Shown piece after piece: positions 8,278 through 16,432 of a DNA stretch of 64,000 nt; the first letter of the stretch is position 1; the number at the start of each line of letters is the position of its first letter. A program made the translations under genes and the position numbers. The stretch is from assembly GCF_024349785.1 (NCBI RefSeq), contig NZ_AP018817.1, forward strand, positions 1 through 64,000, in the 5' to 3' direction. The notes below the pieces were generated by a model. The model did no database searches. It worked only from the letters and a program-made list of their open reading frames with translations, and was not told where the DNA came from. Origin of the DNA: Sphingomonas bisphenolicum. GTDB taxonomy: Bacteria; Pseudomonadota; Alphaproteobacteria; Sphingomonadales; Sphingomonadaceae.

Positions 8278-9269
8278 AGCCGCCGCTCCCGTATCAGATG
8301 GACCAGGAAGACCGGCACGCCCAGCAGCGCCGTCACTACCCCCAGTTTCAATTCGTTGTTCGTCGGGATCAGCCTGACCCCGATATCCGCCAGCGTCAGC
8401 AGCGCCGCGCCGCCCAGCAGCGAAGGCAGCAGCACCGCCGAGGGCGACCGGTCGGTCAGCGGCCGGACCAGATGCGGCACGATCAACCCGACGAAGCCGA
8501 TCGATCCCGACACCGCGACCGCGCCGCCTACGCCGATCGCCACGCCCAGCATCATGCGCAGCCGCGCAGCCGACAGATTGACGCCCAGCGCCTGCGCGCC
8601 ATCCTCGCCCAAGGTCAGCGCGTCCAGCGTCCGCCCGTCCGCGATCAGCAGCGCCGCGCCCAAGACGACGCAGGGCAGCGCGATCCAGACATGGGCGTAG
8701 CTGCGATTTTCCAGACTCCCCATCAGCCAGCTCATGATTTCCATCGCAGCGAAGGGATTGGGCGACAGGTTGAGCGCCAGGCTGATCCCCGCCCCCGCCA
8801 GCGTCGCCACGGCGATGCCGGCCAGGATCAGCGTCAGCGGGCTTTCCACCGTGCCCGACAGCGCGAACAGGGTCAGGATGGCGACCAGTCCGGTCAATAT
8901 GGCCAGCAGCGGCAGCACCATCGGATGCAGCTGCGCCAGCCCGAAATAGAGCGCGCAGACCGCCCCCAGCGCCGCCGCATTGGACGCGCCCAGCACCGAC
9001 GGTTCGGCCAGCGGATTACGCAGATAGCCTTGCAACGCGGCGCCGGCCACGCCCAGCATCGCGCCGACGATCAGGCCCAGCAGCATCCGCGGCAGACGCA
9101 GATCCAGCACGATGGTGCGGGCGACATCGTCTCCCCCGCCGGTCAGCACCGCGCCGATCCGCCCCGGGCTGATCGCCACCGCGCCCAGCAGGACCGATCC
9201 GAACGCCGCCGCCACGACCAGCAGCAGCAGGCCGGGGATCAGCAACGGATGATGACGGCGCACGGTCAT
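8271..9269 (-). CDS. btuC: vitamin B12 ABC transporter permease
   Basis: 332-residue FecCD-type permease with about ten hydrophobic segments. Typical motifs are 'LRLPRMLLGLIVGAMLGVAGAALQGYLRNPLAEP' split over residues ~60-95 and 'GFVGLIVPHLVRPLTDRSP' in the cytoplasmic coupling region. The start at 9269 (MTVRRHHPLL) is preceded by AAGGAGG; the longer ORF beginning at 9350 is not needed. It forms the inner-membrane channel that works with BtuD and BtuF. It is divergent from btuF, with 38 bases between the start codons. Confidence 0.9.
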   Translation of the reverse strand: MTVRRHHPLLIPGLLLLVVAAAFGSVLLGAVAISPGRIGAVLTGGGDDVARTIVLDLRLPRMLLGLIVGAMLGVAGAALQGYLRNPLAEPSVLGASNAAALGAVCALYFGLAQLHPMVLPLLAILTGLVAILTLFALSGTVESPLTLILAGIAVATLAGAGISLALNLSPNPFAAMEIMSWLMGSLENRSYAHVWIALPCVVLGAALLIADGRTLDALTLGEDGAQALGVNLSAARLRMMLGVAIGVGGAVAVSGSIGFVGLIVPHLVRPLTDRSPSAVLLPSLLGGAALLTLADIGVRLIPTNNELKLGVVTALLGVPVFLVHLIRERRLW

Positions 9270-9307
9270 GGCTTGCCTCCTTGCCCATGCTTGATAAGGC
9301 GATGGGC

Positions 9308-10117
9308 ATGACCAGCAGGATATTTCTGGCGGCGACCGCGCTGATCGCACTGACCGGCGCTGCCGCCCCCACGGCGCCGCGCCGCATCGTCTCGCTCAAC
9401 GTCTGCGCCGACCAATATCTGCTCGCCCTCGCCGATCCCGCTCAGATTGCCGCGCTCAGCAGCAATGCGCGCGATCCCGAACTGTCCGCTACGGCGAGCA
9501 GGGCGCGCGGTTTTCGCACGCTGCGCCGTCCCGCGGAGGAAGTGCTGGCGATCCGCCCCGACCTGATCCTGGGTTTCCCGATCGGCCCGAATGCGGTGGC
9601 GGGCGCGCCGCCGGGCCAGTGGCGCACGCTCGGCCTCGCCAGCGCCGACAGCTATGGCGCGATCCTCGACCAGATCAGGCAGGTGGCGCGCGCGACCGGC
9701 CATGTCGATCGCGGCGAGGCGCTGATCGCGGCCATGAACCGCGATCTCGCCGCCCTGCCCCGTCCCAGGCGTGGCGGCGTCGCGGCCTATTATCAGCGGC
9801 GCGGCTATATGACCGGCACCGGCACGCTGATCGATGATCTTATGCGCCGCGTCGGCCTCACCAATCTCGCCGCCAAACTCGGCAAACCGCCGCTGGCGCA
9901 AGTGCCGCTGGAAGAAATGGTGGCGGCACGGCCCGACTGGCTGATCGTGGAAAGCGCCACCGACCGCGTGGTCGATCAGGGCACCGAAATGCTGCACCAT
10001 CCCGCGCTCGCCGCCGTTCCGCGCATCAGCCTGCCGCAAAGCTGGACCGTGTGCGGCGGCCCCGCCTATGTGCAGGCGGCCCGCACCATCATGGCGCGAC
10101 TGAACGCGCCGCGCTGA
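9308..10117 (+). CDS. btuF: periplasmic cobalamin-binding protein (BtuF-like)
   Basis: 269-residue class III substrate-binding protein (TroA/BtuF fold) with a signal peptide (MTSRIFLAATALIALTGAAA). The mature part begins with the diagnostic 'RRIVSLNVCADQYLLALA' and carries the long helix linking two lobes. It should capture the substrate released by the BtuB receptor and hand it to BtuCD. Starts at 9281 and 9302 are in frame but add residues before an already complete signal peptide. It is transcribed toward btuB, convergent, with a hairpin between them. Confidence 0.86.
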   Translation: MTSRIFLAATALIALTGAAAPTAPRRIVSLNVCADQYLLALADPAQIAALSSNARDPELSATASRARGFRTLRRPAEEVLAIRPDLILGFPIGPNAVAGAPPGQWRTLGLASADSYGAILDQIRQVARATGHVDRGEALIAAMNRDLAALPRPRRGGVAAYYQRRGYMTGTGTLIDDLMRRVGLTNLAAKLGKPPLAQVPLEEMVAARPDWLIVESATDRVVDQGTEMLHHPALAAVPRISLPQSWTVCGGPAYVQAARTIMARLNAPR

Positions 10118-10144
10118 AGGGGCAGGCATCACGCCCGCCCCCTT
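10117..10144. terminator. candidate bidirectional terminator
   Basis: Inverted repeat AAGGGGCAGGC / GCCCGCCCCCTT with a short ATCAC loop lies between the convergent btuF and btuB stops. It has mispairs in the stem and no long T-tract, so the call is tentative. Confidence 0.45.
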
Positions 10145-10153
10145 GCCTGTCGA

Positions 10154-11992
10154 TCAGAAGCGGACACGCACGCCGCCATAGGCAGCGCGGCCATAGGAGC
10201 CATAGCCATAGGCCGTCTGGTACGTCTCATCGAACAGATTGTCGATGCGACCATAGACTTCCAGATGCGCGCCCAGCGGCATCGAGGCCCGCACCCCGGC
10301 CAGCGCATAGCCGTCCAGCCGCCGCGTATTCGCCGCATTGTCGAAGCTGTCGCCCACCATCGTGACCGTCGCGCCGGTCGACAGGCCGAACGACCAGACA
10401 TAGTCGGCCGACACGCTCACCGCATTGGCGGCGCGGCGGGCCAGGCGATTGCCGAAATCGGCCGACCCTGCCGACCGGTCGCGCGCATCGACATAGCTGT
10501 AGCTGCCGGTGACGGTCAGCGCATCGACCGGCTTCAGCGCGATCGACGCTTCCACGCCCTTGGCGCGGGTGCGGTCCAGATTGCCATAGGTGAAGGTGGC
10601 GTTATCATAATTGATCTGGTTGCGCGTATCGCGGCGGAAAGCGGTGACCGACAACATCGCCCGACCACCGTCCAGGCTCTGGTCGAACCCGACATCATAG
10701 CTTTTGGACCGTTCAGGGCGCAGCGCCGCATTGCCGCTAAAGCTGTCGTACAGTTGATAGAGCGACGGCGCCTTGAACCCTTCGCCATAGCTCAGCCGCA
10801 CATTGGTCGCGCCGCCATTGGGCGAATAATTGGCGTTCGCGCCGAAGGTCGTCGCGCCGCCAAACTGGCTATGGTCGTCATGGCGCACGCCACCGGTCAC
10901 GGCCAAACCAGCGAAAGGCTTGACGATCGCCAGCGCATAGACGCTGTCGATGTTGATCTTCGCGCTGGCGGTCGAACCGAAGCCGAAGAAATCATAATCC
11001 GGCCGCTCATGCTCATAGCCGAACAGCAGCTTGGCCTGGTCGACCGGCGCGTAGACGCCTTCATATTCGAAGCGCAGGTTGGTGCCCGAATAGCCATAGT
11101 CGGGGTCGGTGCCGCGCACGAAATAATAGTCGCGATCGTTGCGCATCCAGGTGACGGCGGCGCGGTTGGTCAGCTTGCCATCCAGCAGCGCCAGGTTGAG
11201 GCCCGCATAGCCGACATATTGGTCGAGCTTGCTGACGTCGCTGCTGTCGGCGGGTGCGCCGAAGAAGCTGTCATAGTCGAGGTCGGCATGGATATAATAG
11301 CCGCGCAGGTCCAGGCTCAGCATATCGGTGAAGCTGAGCTTCAACCTCGCGTTGGTCGCGATATTCTCGGTCCCGTCGCGCTCCGTCCCGCCTGCGGCCG
11401 ACGAAATGCCGTCGGTGCGGAAATAGGCTGCGCCTAGGCCGCCCGCGGCGATGCCGCTGGTGCCCGACACGTCCGCCTTGGCGCTCAGCGTGTCGCTATA
11501 GCCATAATCCACCGATGCGTTCGCGCCGAAGCCCTCGGCCGGCACGCCGGTCATCAGGTTGACCACGCCGCCGATCGCCTGGCTGCCATGCACCACCGAG
11601 TTGGAACCGCGCAATATTTCGATCCGCTGGATATTGCCGGTCAGCAGCGGCCCGAAATCATAGCCGTCGCCAATGCCGCTGGGATCGTTGACCTTCACCC
11701 CGTCGATCAGCACCAAAGTCTGCGTCGTCTCCGCGCCGCGCAGCGACACGCCGGTCACGCCGCCGGTCGATCCGTTGCGGTTGAAGCGCACGCCCGGCGT
11801 CGTCGCCAGCAAATCGACCACATCGATCGCCTGGCGCGTCTTGATCGTCTCCGCGTCGATCACGGTAATCGCCTGGCCGACCTCGTCGCGCGACTGCGCA
11901 ATGCCCGTGGCGGTGACGACGATCTCGTCATCCTGCGCCCATACCGGCGTCGCCACGATCAGCGCCACCAGAGAAATGCCTGTTTTCAACAT
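10154..11992 (-). CDS. btuB: TonB-dependent vitamin B12 receptor
   Basis: 612-residue TonB-dependent receptor with signal peptide MLKTGISLVALIVATPVWAQ. A TonB-box-like 'DEIVVTAT' sits right after the cleavage site, then the plug domain ('VRFNRNGSTGGVTGVSLRGAETTQT', 'IEILRGSNSVVHGSQAIGG') and a beta-barrel ending in aromatic 'GVRVRF'. The length matches BtuB. It imports cobalamin across the outer membrane. The long ORF upstream of ATG 11992 is an artefact running through the riboswitch leader. Expression should fall when adenosylcobalamin binds the leader RNA at 12170-12358. Confidence 0.94.
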   Translation of the reverse strand: MLKTGISLVALIVATPVWAQDDEIVVTATGIAQSRDEVGQAITVIDAETIKTRQAIDVVDLLATTPGVRFNRNGSTGGVTGVSLRGAETTQTLVLIDGVKVNDPSGIGDGYDFGPLLTGNIQRIEILRGSNSVVHGSQAIGGVVNLMTGVPAEGFGANASVDYGYSDTLSAKADVSGTSGIAAGGLGAAYFRTDGISSAAGGTERDGTENIATNARLKLSFTDMLSLDLRGYYIHADLDYDSFFGAPADSSDVSKLDQYVGYAGLNLALLDGKLTNRAAVTWMRNDRDYYFVRGTDPDYGYSGTNLRFEYEGVYAPVDQAKLLFGYEHERPDYDFFGFGSTASAKINIDSVYALAIVKPFAGLAVTGGVRHDDHSQFGGATTFGANANYSPNGGATNVRLSYGEGFKAPSLYQLYDSFSGNAALRPERSKSYDVGFDQSLDGGRAMLSVTAFRRDTRNQINYDNATFTYGNLDRTRAKGVEASIALKPVDALTVTGSYSYVDARDRSAGSADFGNRLARRAANAVSVSADYVWSFGLSTGATVTMVGDSFDNAANTRRLDGYALAGVRASMPLGAHLEVYGRIDNLFDETYQTAYGYGSYGRAAYGGVRVRF

Positions 11993-12169
11993 ATATACCC
12001 CCCGGCGCCGGTGCGACTTGGGCTGGGGCGTCCGCAATGCGGTCGGGCGGAAGCACGGGATGGCGCCATATCCCGTCCACAACCCGATGCGGCCCCGGCC
12101 GCATGGCGTCGCTCGACGGAAAAACCACCGTGCCCCGGCCATCCCCTGGACCAAAGCAAGAGCGACCAA

Positions 12170-12358
12170 GCGCCGGCAGGTCTCCTGGCTCGCGGGTCGC
12201 AGCACGGATGCATAGCCTTCCCGGACATGGGTCCAGTGGCCGGTCTTTCGACCATATGCATCGCACTATCCGCTTACAGTTGCAGGGACAGCCACGGAAT
12301 TGGGCGCTCGCACGCCCGCACCGCATTCCCGATTAAGCCCGTTGCCGGGCACCGGCGC
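12170..12358 (-). ncRNA. cobalamin riboswitch
   Basis: On the minus strand the leader holds all the main conserved blocks of the cobalamin aptamer in order: GGTGCC near the 5' end, TTAATCGGGAATGCGGTG, GGCTGTCCCTGCAACTGT, GCCACTG, CGGGAAGG, and the B12 box GAGCCAGGAGACCTGCC at 12173-12190. The ends GCGCCGG (12352-12358) and CCGGCGC (12170-12176) pair to close the P1 stem. The 5' part of btuB mRNA between 11992 and 12170 would carry the expression platform; I do not see a clear T-tract, so control may be at translation. Confidence 0.95.
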
Positions 12359-12440
12359 GATCATCTCGCAGGGGAAGCAAAGCCGCCCCCACGCCGCGCG
12401 CTCTAAGGGAAAGCGGATGCGATGCCAAGCGGCACCGGGT

Positions 12441-13238
12441 TTAAGCCAAAGGCCTGTTGCTCCGCAGCAACATGGCGTCCCGCCGCGCCAACACGACCAG
12501 CGGCAAGCCGGCCTCTTCCGCGCGGGCCGCCGCCAGCCGGGTCGGCGCGGAAATGGTGACGAGCAACGGGCATTGGCTCAGCACCGCCTTTTCCACCAGT
12601 TCATAGGAACAGCGCGACGACAGCAGCGCAAAACCGCCGTCCCAGTCCGCGCCAGCCCGCGCCATCGCCCCGATCAGCTTGTCGAACGCATTGTGCCGCC
12701 CGACATCCTCGCGCACCAGCCGGACGGCCCCGTCCGCCCCGACCCAGGCCGCGGCATGGGCCGCGCCAGTCGCCGCGTTCAACGGCTGGTGATCGTGCAG
12801 CGCCGCCAGCGCGCGAAAGATGGCGGCGCGGTCCGCCCGCGACGTCGTCATCACCCGCGGCAGCGGCCGGATCGCCTGCTCCAGATTCTCGATCCCGCAT
12901 ATGCCGCAGGAGGATTCGGACGCACGATGCCGCACCCGCTCCAGCAGCGCATCGGTGCGGTCCTGCGGCAAGGTCGCGCGGGCCACGATGCCCTGTTCAG
13001 TCCGATGGGTATCGACGTCGAACGCCGCGTCGCCCGGCCCGATCAGCCGCTCGCCCAACGCAAAGCCCAACACCAGATCGCCAATGTCGGTGGGCGTCGC
13101 CATCAGCACCGCATAGCCGATGCCGTTAAATTCGATCGCGACCGGCACTTCGTCGGCCAGCGCGCGGTCGATCGCCTGCGTCCCGCCGTCCGGGGTCAGG
13201 CGATCGAAAGTCAGCGGGCGGGCGGCGGCATCATCCAT
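12441..13238 (-). CDS. fdhD: formate dehydrogenase accessory sulfurtransferase FdhD
   Basis: 265-residue FdhD. It transfers sulfur (via a persulfide relayed from a cysteine desulfurase) to the bis-MGD molybdenum cofactor, which formate dehydrogenase needs for activity. Family features are 'GFALGERLIG', the Cys pair in 'SSCGICGIENLEQ', and 'EDVGRHNAFDKLIG', plus 'LSSRCSYELVEKA' near the C-terminus. The start is uncertain: ATG 13238 gives a normal length, and ATG 13322 would extend it 28 residues and overlap fdsD by 53 bases. It is last in the fds operon; the R. capsulatus equivalent is fdsC. Confidence 0.92.
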   Translation of the reverse strand: MDDAAARPLTFDRLTPDGGTQAIDRALADEVPVAIEFNGIGYAVLMATPTDIGDLVLGFALGERLIGPGDAAFDVDTHRTEQGIVARATLPQDRTDALLERVRHRASESSCGICGIENLEQAIRPLPRVMTTSRADRAAIFRALAALHDHQPLNAATGAAHAAAWVGADGAVRLVREDVGRHNAFDKLIGAMARAGADWDGGFALLSSRCSYELVEKAVLSQCPLLVTISAPTRLAAARAEEAGLPLVVLARRDAMLLRSNRPLA

Positions 13239-13269
13239 CGTCACGGCGTAGCGATGGACGGCGTGCCGC

Positions 13270-13575
13270 TCAACCGGCGTCGCAATGCCCGGCCTCGTCC
13301 ACCGCGTTGAACTGCGCCGCATCGACGGCGGGCGCCGGCCTGCCCTGCGCCATCCGCGCCACGGCGGCTGCGACCATGGGCGACAGGCGCTCGGGCTGGT
13401 CCTGCGCGATGGCGATGATCTGCGCCTTCATCCGCGGATCCCAGAAGCGGGTCAGATGCTCGGCCAGCGCCGCTACCGCCTTCGCCTCGCCCATCATCGC
13501 CATGTTGCGGGCGATCTGGTGCGCCATATAGACCAGCCGGTCCGTGGTGGACATGACATGGGTGTCGTCGCTCAT
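13270..13575 (-). CDS. fdsD: formate dehydrogenase delta subunit
   Basis: 101-residue FdsD. This small helical subunit is found only in soluble NAD-dependent molybdenum formate dehydrogenases and helps cofactor insertion or complex stability. Diagnostic are 'LVYMAHQIARNMAMMG' and 'HLTRFWDPRMKAQIIA'. ATG 13575 is favoured because AGGA lies eight bases upstream; the ATG at 13584 sits directly on that site. It follows fdsA by ten bases. Confidence 0.92.
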   Translation of the reverse strand: MSDDTHVMSTTDRLVYMAHQIARNMAMMGEAKAVAALAEHLTRFWDPRMKAQIIAIAQDQPERLSPMVAAAVARMAQGRPAPAVDAAQFNAVDEAGHCDAG

Positions 13576-13585
13576 GTCCGTCATC

Positions 13586-16432
13586 CTATTCGGCCGCTTC
13601 CAGCGGCGCGATGCGGCGGCTGGTCCGGGCCTGCTGCGCATAATCCTGCTGCCAGTCGCTCGGCCCGTTCGACGCCATCACTTGCACCGCCGTCACCTTA
13701 TATTCCGGGCAATTGGTGGCCCAGTCCGAATAGTCGGTGGTGATGACGTTCGCCTGCGTCTCGGGATGGTGGAAGGTCGTATAGACCACGCCCGGCGCAA
13801 CCCGCTCGGTAATCAGCGCGCGCAGGGTCGTCTCCCCCGCCCGGCTGCGCAGCGTCACCCAGTCGCCATCCTTCAGGCCGCGATTGTCCGCATCGCTCGG
13901 ATGCATTTCCAGCCGATCTTCCGGATGCCACGCCGTATTGGCGGTCCGCCGCGTCTGCGCGCCGACATTATAGTGGCTCAAAATGCGCCCGGTCGTCAGC
14001 AGCAACGGGAAGCGCGGCCCGGTCTTCTCGTCGGTCGGCACATAGTCGGTCACGACGAACTTGCCCTTGCCACGCACGAAGCCGTCGATATGCATGGTTG
14101 GCGTGCCGTCGGGCGCGGCGTCGTTGGCCGGCCATTGCAGCGATCCTTCCGCCTCCAGCCGGTCATAATGCACGCCGGCGAAGGTGGGCGTGAGCGCGGC
14201 GATCTCATCCATGATTTCGGACGGGTGGCCATAGGTCCAGCCCAAGTCCATGGCGTTGGCCACCAACTGCACGATCTCCCAATCCGCATATCCATTGAGC
14301 GGCGCCATCACCTTGCGCACCCGCTGGATGCGCCGCTCGGCATTGGTGAACGTGCCGTCCTTTTCCAGGAAGGTCGATCCGGGCAGGAAGATATGGGCGT
14401 AATTGGCGGTTTCGTTGAGGAACAGATCCTGCACCACCACGCACTCCATCGCCGCCAGCCCCGCCGCGACATGATGGGTATTGGGATCGGACTGGAGGAT
14501 ATCCTCGCCCTGCACGAACAGCCCCTTGAACGTCCCGTCGGTCGCGGCGTCCAGCATGTTGGGGATGCGCAATCCCGGCTCGGCGTCCAGCGCCACGCCC
14601 CATGCCCGCTCGAACAGGCTGCGCGTCGCGGTGTCGGACACATGGCGATAGCCCGAAAATTCATGCGGGAAGCTGCCCATGTCGCAGGCCCCCTGCACAT
14701 TATTCTGCCCCCGCAGCGGGTTCACGCCCACGCCCTCGCGCCCGACATTGCCGGTCGCCATGGCCAGGTTGGCGATCGCCATCACGGTCGAACTGCCCTG
14801 CGAATGTTCGGTGACGCCCAACCCATAATAGATGGCGCCATTGCCGCCGGTGGCATAGAGCCGCGCCGCGGCGCGCACGTCCTGCGCCTTCACGCCGGTC
14901 AGCGGCTCGATCGCCTCGGGCGAGCGCGCCGCCTCCGACACGAAATCCGCCCAGTCGGCAAACTCGTCCCAGTCGCACCGCGCCCGAATGAAAGCCTCGT
15001 CATAGAGCTTCTCGGTCACGACCACATAGGCGATCGCGGTCAGCATCGCGACATTGGTGCCGGGTCGTAAGGGCAGATGATGTTCCGCCGCGACATGGGG
15101 AGATTGCACCAGATCGGTGCGGCGCGGATCGATGACGATCAGCTTCGCGCCCTGCCGCAAACGCTTCTTCATGCGACTGGCGAAGACCGGATGCCCATCG
15201 GTCGGATTGGCGCCGATGACGAGGATCACGTCCGCGGCCATGACGCTGTCGAAATCCTGCGTCCCCGCCGACGTGCCGAAAGTCTGGCTCAAACCATAGC
15301 CGGTCGGCGAATGGCAGACGCGCGCGCAGGTATCGACATTATTATTGCCGAACCCCTGCCGGATCAGCTTCTGGACGAGGAACGTCTCCTCATTGGTGCA
15401 GCGGCTCGACGTGATGCCGCCGATGCTGCGCGTCCCATATTTCGCCTGAATCCGGCGAAACTCGGACGCGGTATAGGCGATCGCCTCGTCCCAGGACACT
15501 TCGCTCCACGGCTCGCTGACCGACCCGCGGATCATCGGGTTCAATATCCGGTCCTGATGCTGCGCATAGCCCCAGGCGAAGCGGCCCTTGACGCAGCTAT
15601 GGCCGCGATTGGCCTTGCCGTCCTTCCACGGCACCATGCGCACCAGTTCCTCGCCCCGCATTTCCGCGCGGAAGGTGCAGCCGACGCCGCAATAGGCGCA
15701 GGTGGTGACGACGGCGCGGTCGGGCGTGCCGATCTCCACCACCGCCTTTTCGATCAGGCTCGCGGTCGGGCAGGCCTGCACGCACGCGCCGCAGGACACG
15801 CATTCGGAGCCGAGGAAATCCTCGCCCTGCGACGGCGACACTTTGGACTCGAAACCCTTATTCTCGATCGTCAACGCGAACGTGCCCTGCACTTCCTCGC
15901 AGGCGCGCACGCAACGCGAACAGACGATGCATTTGCTGGGATCGAAGTCGAAATAAGGGTTCGACTGGTCCTTTACCTGCCCCATATTGGTCGCGCCGTC
16001 ATAGCCATAGCGCACGTCGCGCAGGCCCACCGCGCCCGCCTGATCCTGCAATTCGCAGTCCCCGTTCGCACCGCAGGTCAGGCAATCGAGCGGATGGTCG
16101 GAGATATACAGTTCCATCACCCCACGCCGCAATTGCTTCAGCCGGTCGGTCTGCGTCCGCACCACCATGCCGTCGGCGACCGGCGTGGTGCAGGACGCGG
16201 GATAGCCGTTGCGGCCTTCGACTTCGACCAGGCAGAGGCGACACGACCCGAAACTCTCGACACTGTCGGTCGCGCACAGCTTGGGGATCGACCCGCCCGT
16301 CAGCGACGCCGCGCGCATGATGCTGGTGCCTTCGGGCAGGGTCACGCTCTGCCCGTCGATGGTCAGGGTGACGGACTTGCCCGTGGCGAGCGCCGGCGGC
16401 GTGCCATGATCGGTTTCGCGATTGAAGCTCAT
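13586..16432 (-). CDS. fdsA: NAD-dependent formate dehydrogenase alpha (molybdenum) subunit
   Basis: 948-residue catalytic subunit that oxidises formate to CO2. Domains in order are: N-terminal [2Fe-2S] domain with 'ESFGSCRLCLVEV'; NuoG-type Cys/His cluster 'DHPLDCLTCGANGDCELQ'; two 4Fe-4S ferredoxin motifs 'CIVCSRCVRACEEVQG' and 'CVSCGACVQACPTASL'; the catalytic-domain cluster 'CAYCGVGC'; and the bis-MGD domain. 'CARVCHSPTGYGL' contains the probable molybdenum-ligating Cys followed by the conserved His. No Tat signal is present, consistent with a cytoplasmic enzyme. The start at 16432 overlaps the fdsB stop as ATGA. The upstream reading-frame extension is a shadow of fdsB. Confidence 0.96.
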   Translation of the reverse strand: MSFNRETDHGTPPALATGKSVTLTIDGQSVTLPEGTSIMRAASLTGGSIPKLCATDSVESFGSCRLCLVEVEGRNGYPASCTTPVADGMVVRTQTDRLKQLRRGVMELYISDHPLDCLTCGANGDCELQDQAGAVGLRDVRYGYDGATNMGQVKDQSNPYFDFDPSKCIVCSRCVRACEEVQGTFALTIENKGFESKVSPSQGEDFLGSECVSCGACVQACPTASLIEKAVVEIGTPDRAVVTTCAYCGVGCTFRAEMRGEELVRMVPWKDGKANRGHSCVKGRFAWGYAQHQDRILNPMIRGSVSEPWSEVSWDEAIAYTASEFRRIQAKYGTRSIGGITSSRCTNEETFLVQKLIRQGFGNNNVDTCARVCHSPTGYGLSQTFGTSAGTQDFDSVMAADVILVIGANPTDGHPVFASRMKKRLRQGAKLIVIDPRRTDLVQSPHVAAEHHLPLRPGTNVAMLTAIAYVVVTEKLYDEAFIRARCDWDEFADWADFVSEAARSPEAIEPLTGVKAQDVRAAARLYATGGNGAIYYGLGVTEHSQGSSTVMAIANLAMATGNVGREGVGVNPLRGQNNVQGACDMGSFPHEFSGYRHVSDTATRSLFERAWGVALDAEPGLRIPNMLDAATDGTFKGLFVQGEDILQSDPNTHHVAAGLAAMECVVVQDLFLNETANYAHIFLPGSTFLEKDGTFTNAERRIQRVRKVMAPLNGYADWEIVQLVANAMDLGWTYGHPSEIMDEIAALTPTFAGVHYDRLEAEGSLQWPANDAAPDGTPTMHIDGFVRGKGKFVVTDYVPTDEKTGPRFPLLLTTGRILSHYNVGAQTRRTANTAWHPEDRLEMHPSDADNRGLKDGDWVTLRSRAGETTLRALITERVAPGVVYTTFHHPETQANVITTDYSDWATNCPEYKVTAVQVMASNGPSDWQQDYAQQARTSRRIAPLEAAE

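Noticed and set aside
13544..15070. 508-residue plus-strand ORF opposite fdsA
   Set aside because: Reverse-frame artefact; fdsA is unambiguous by its Fe-S and Mo motifs.
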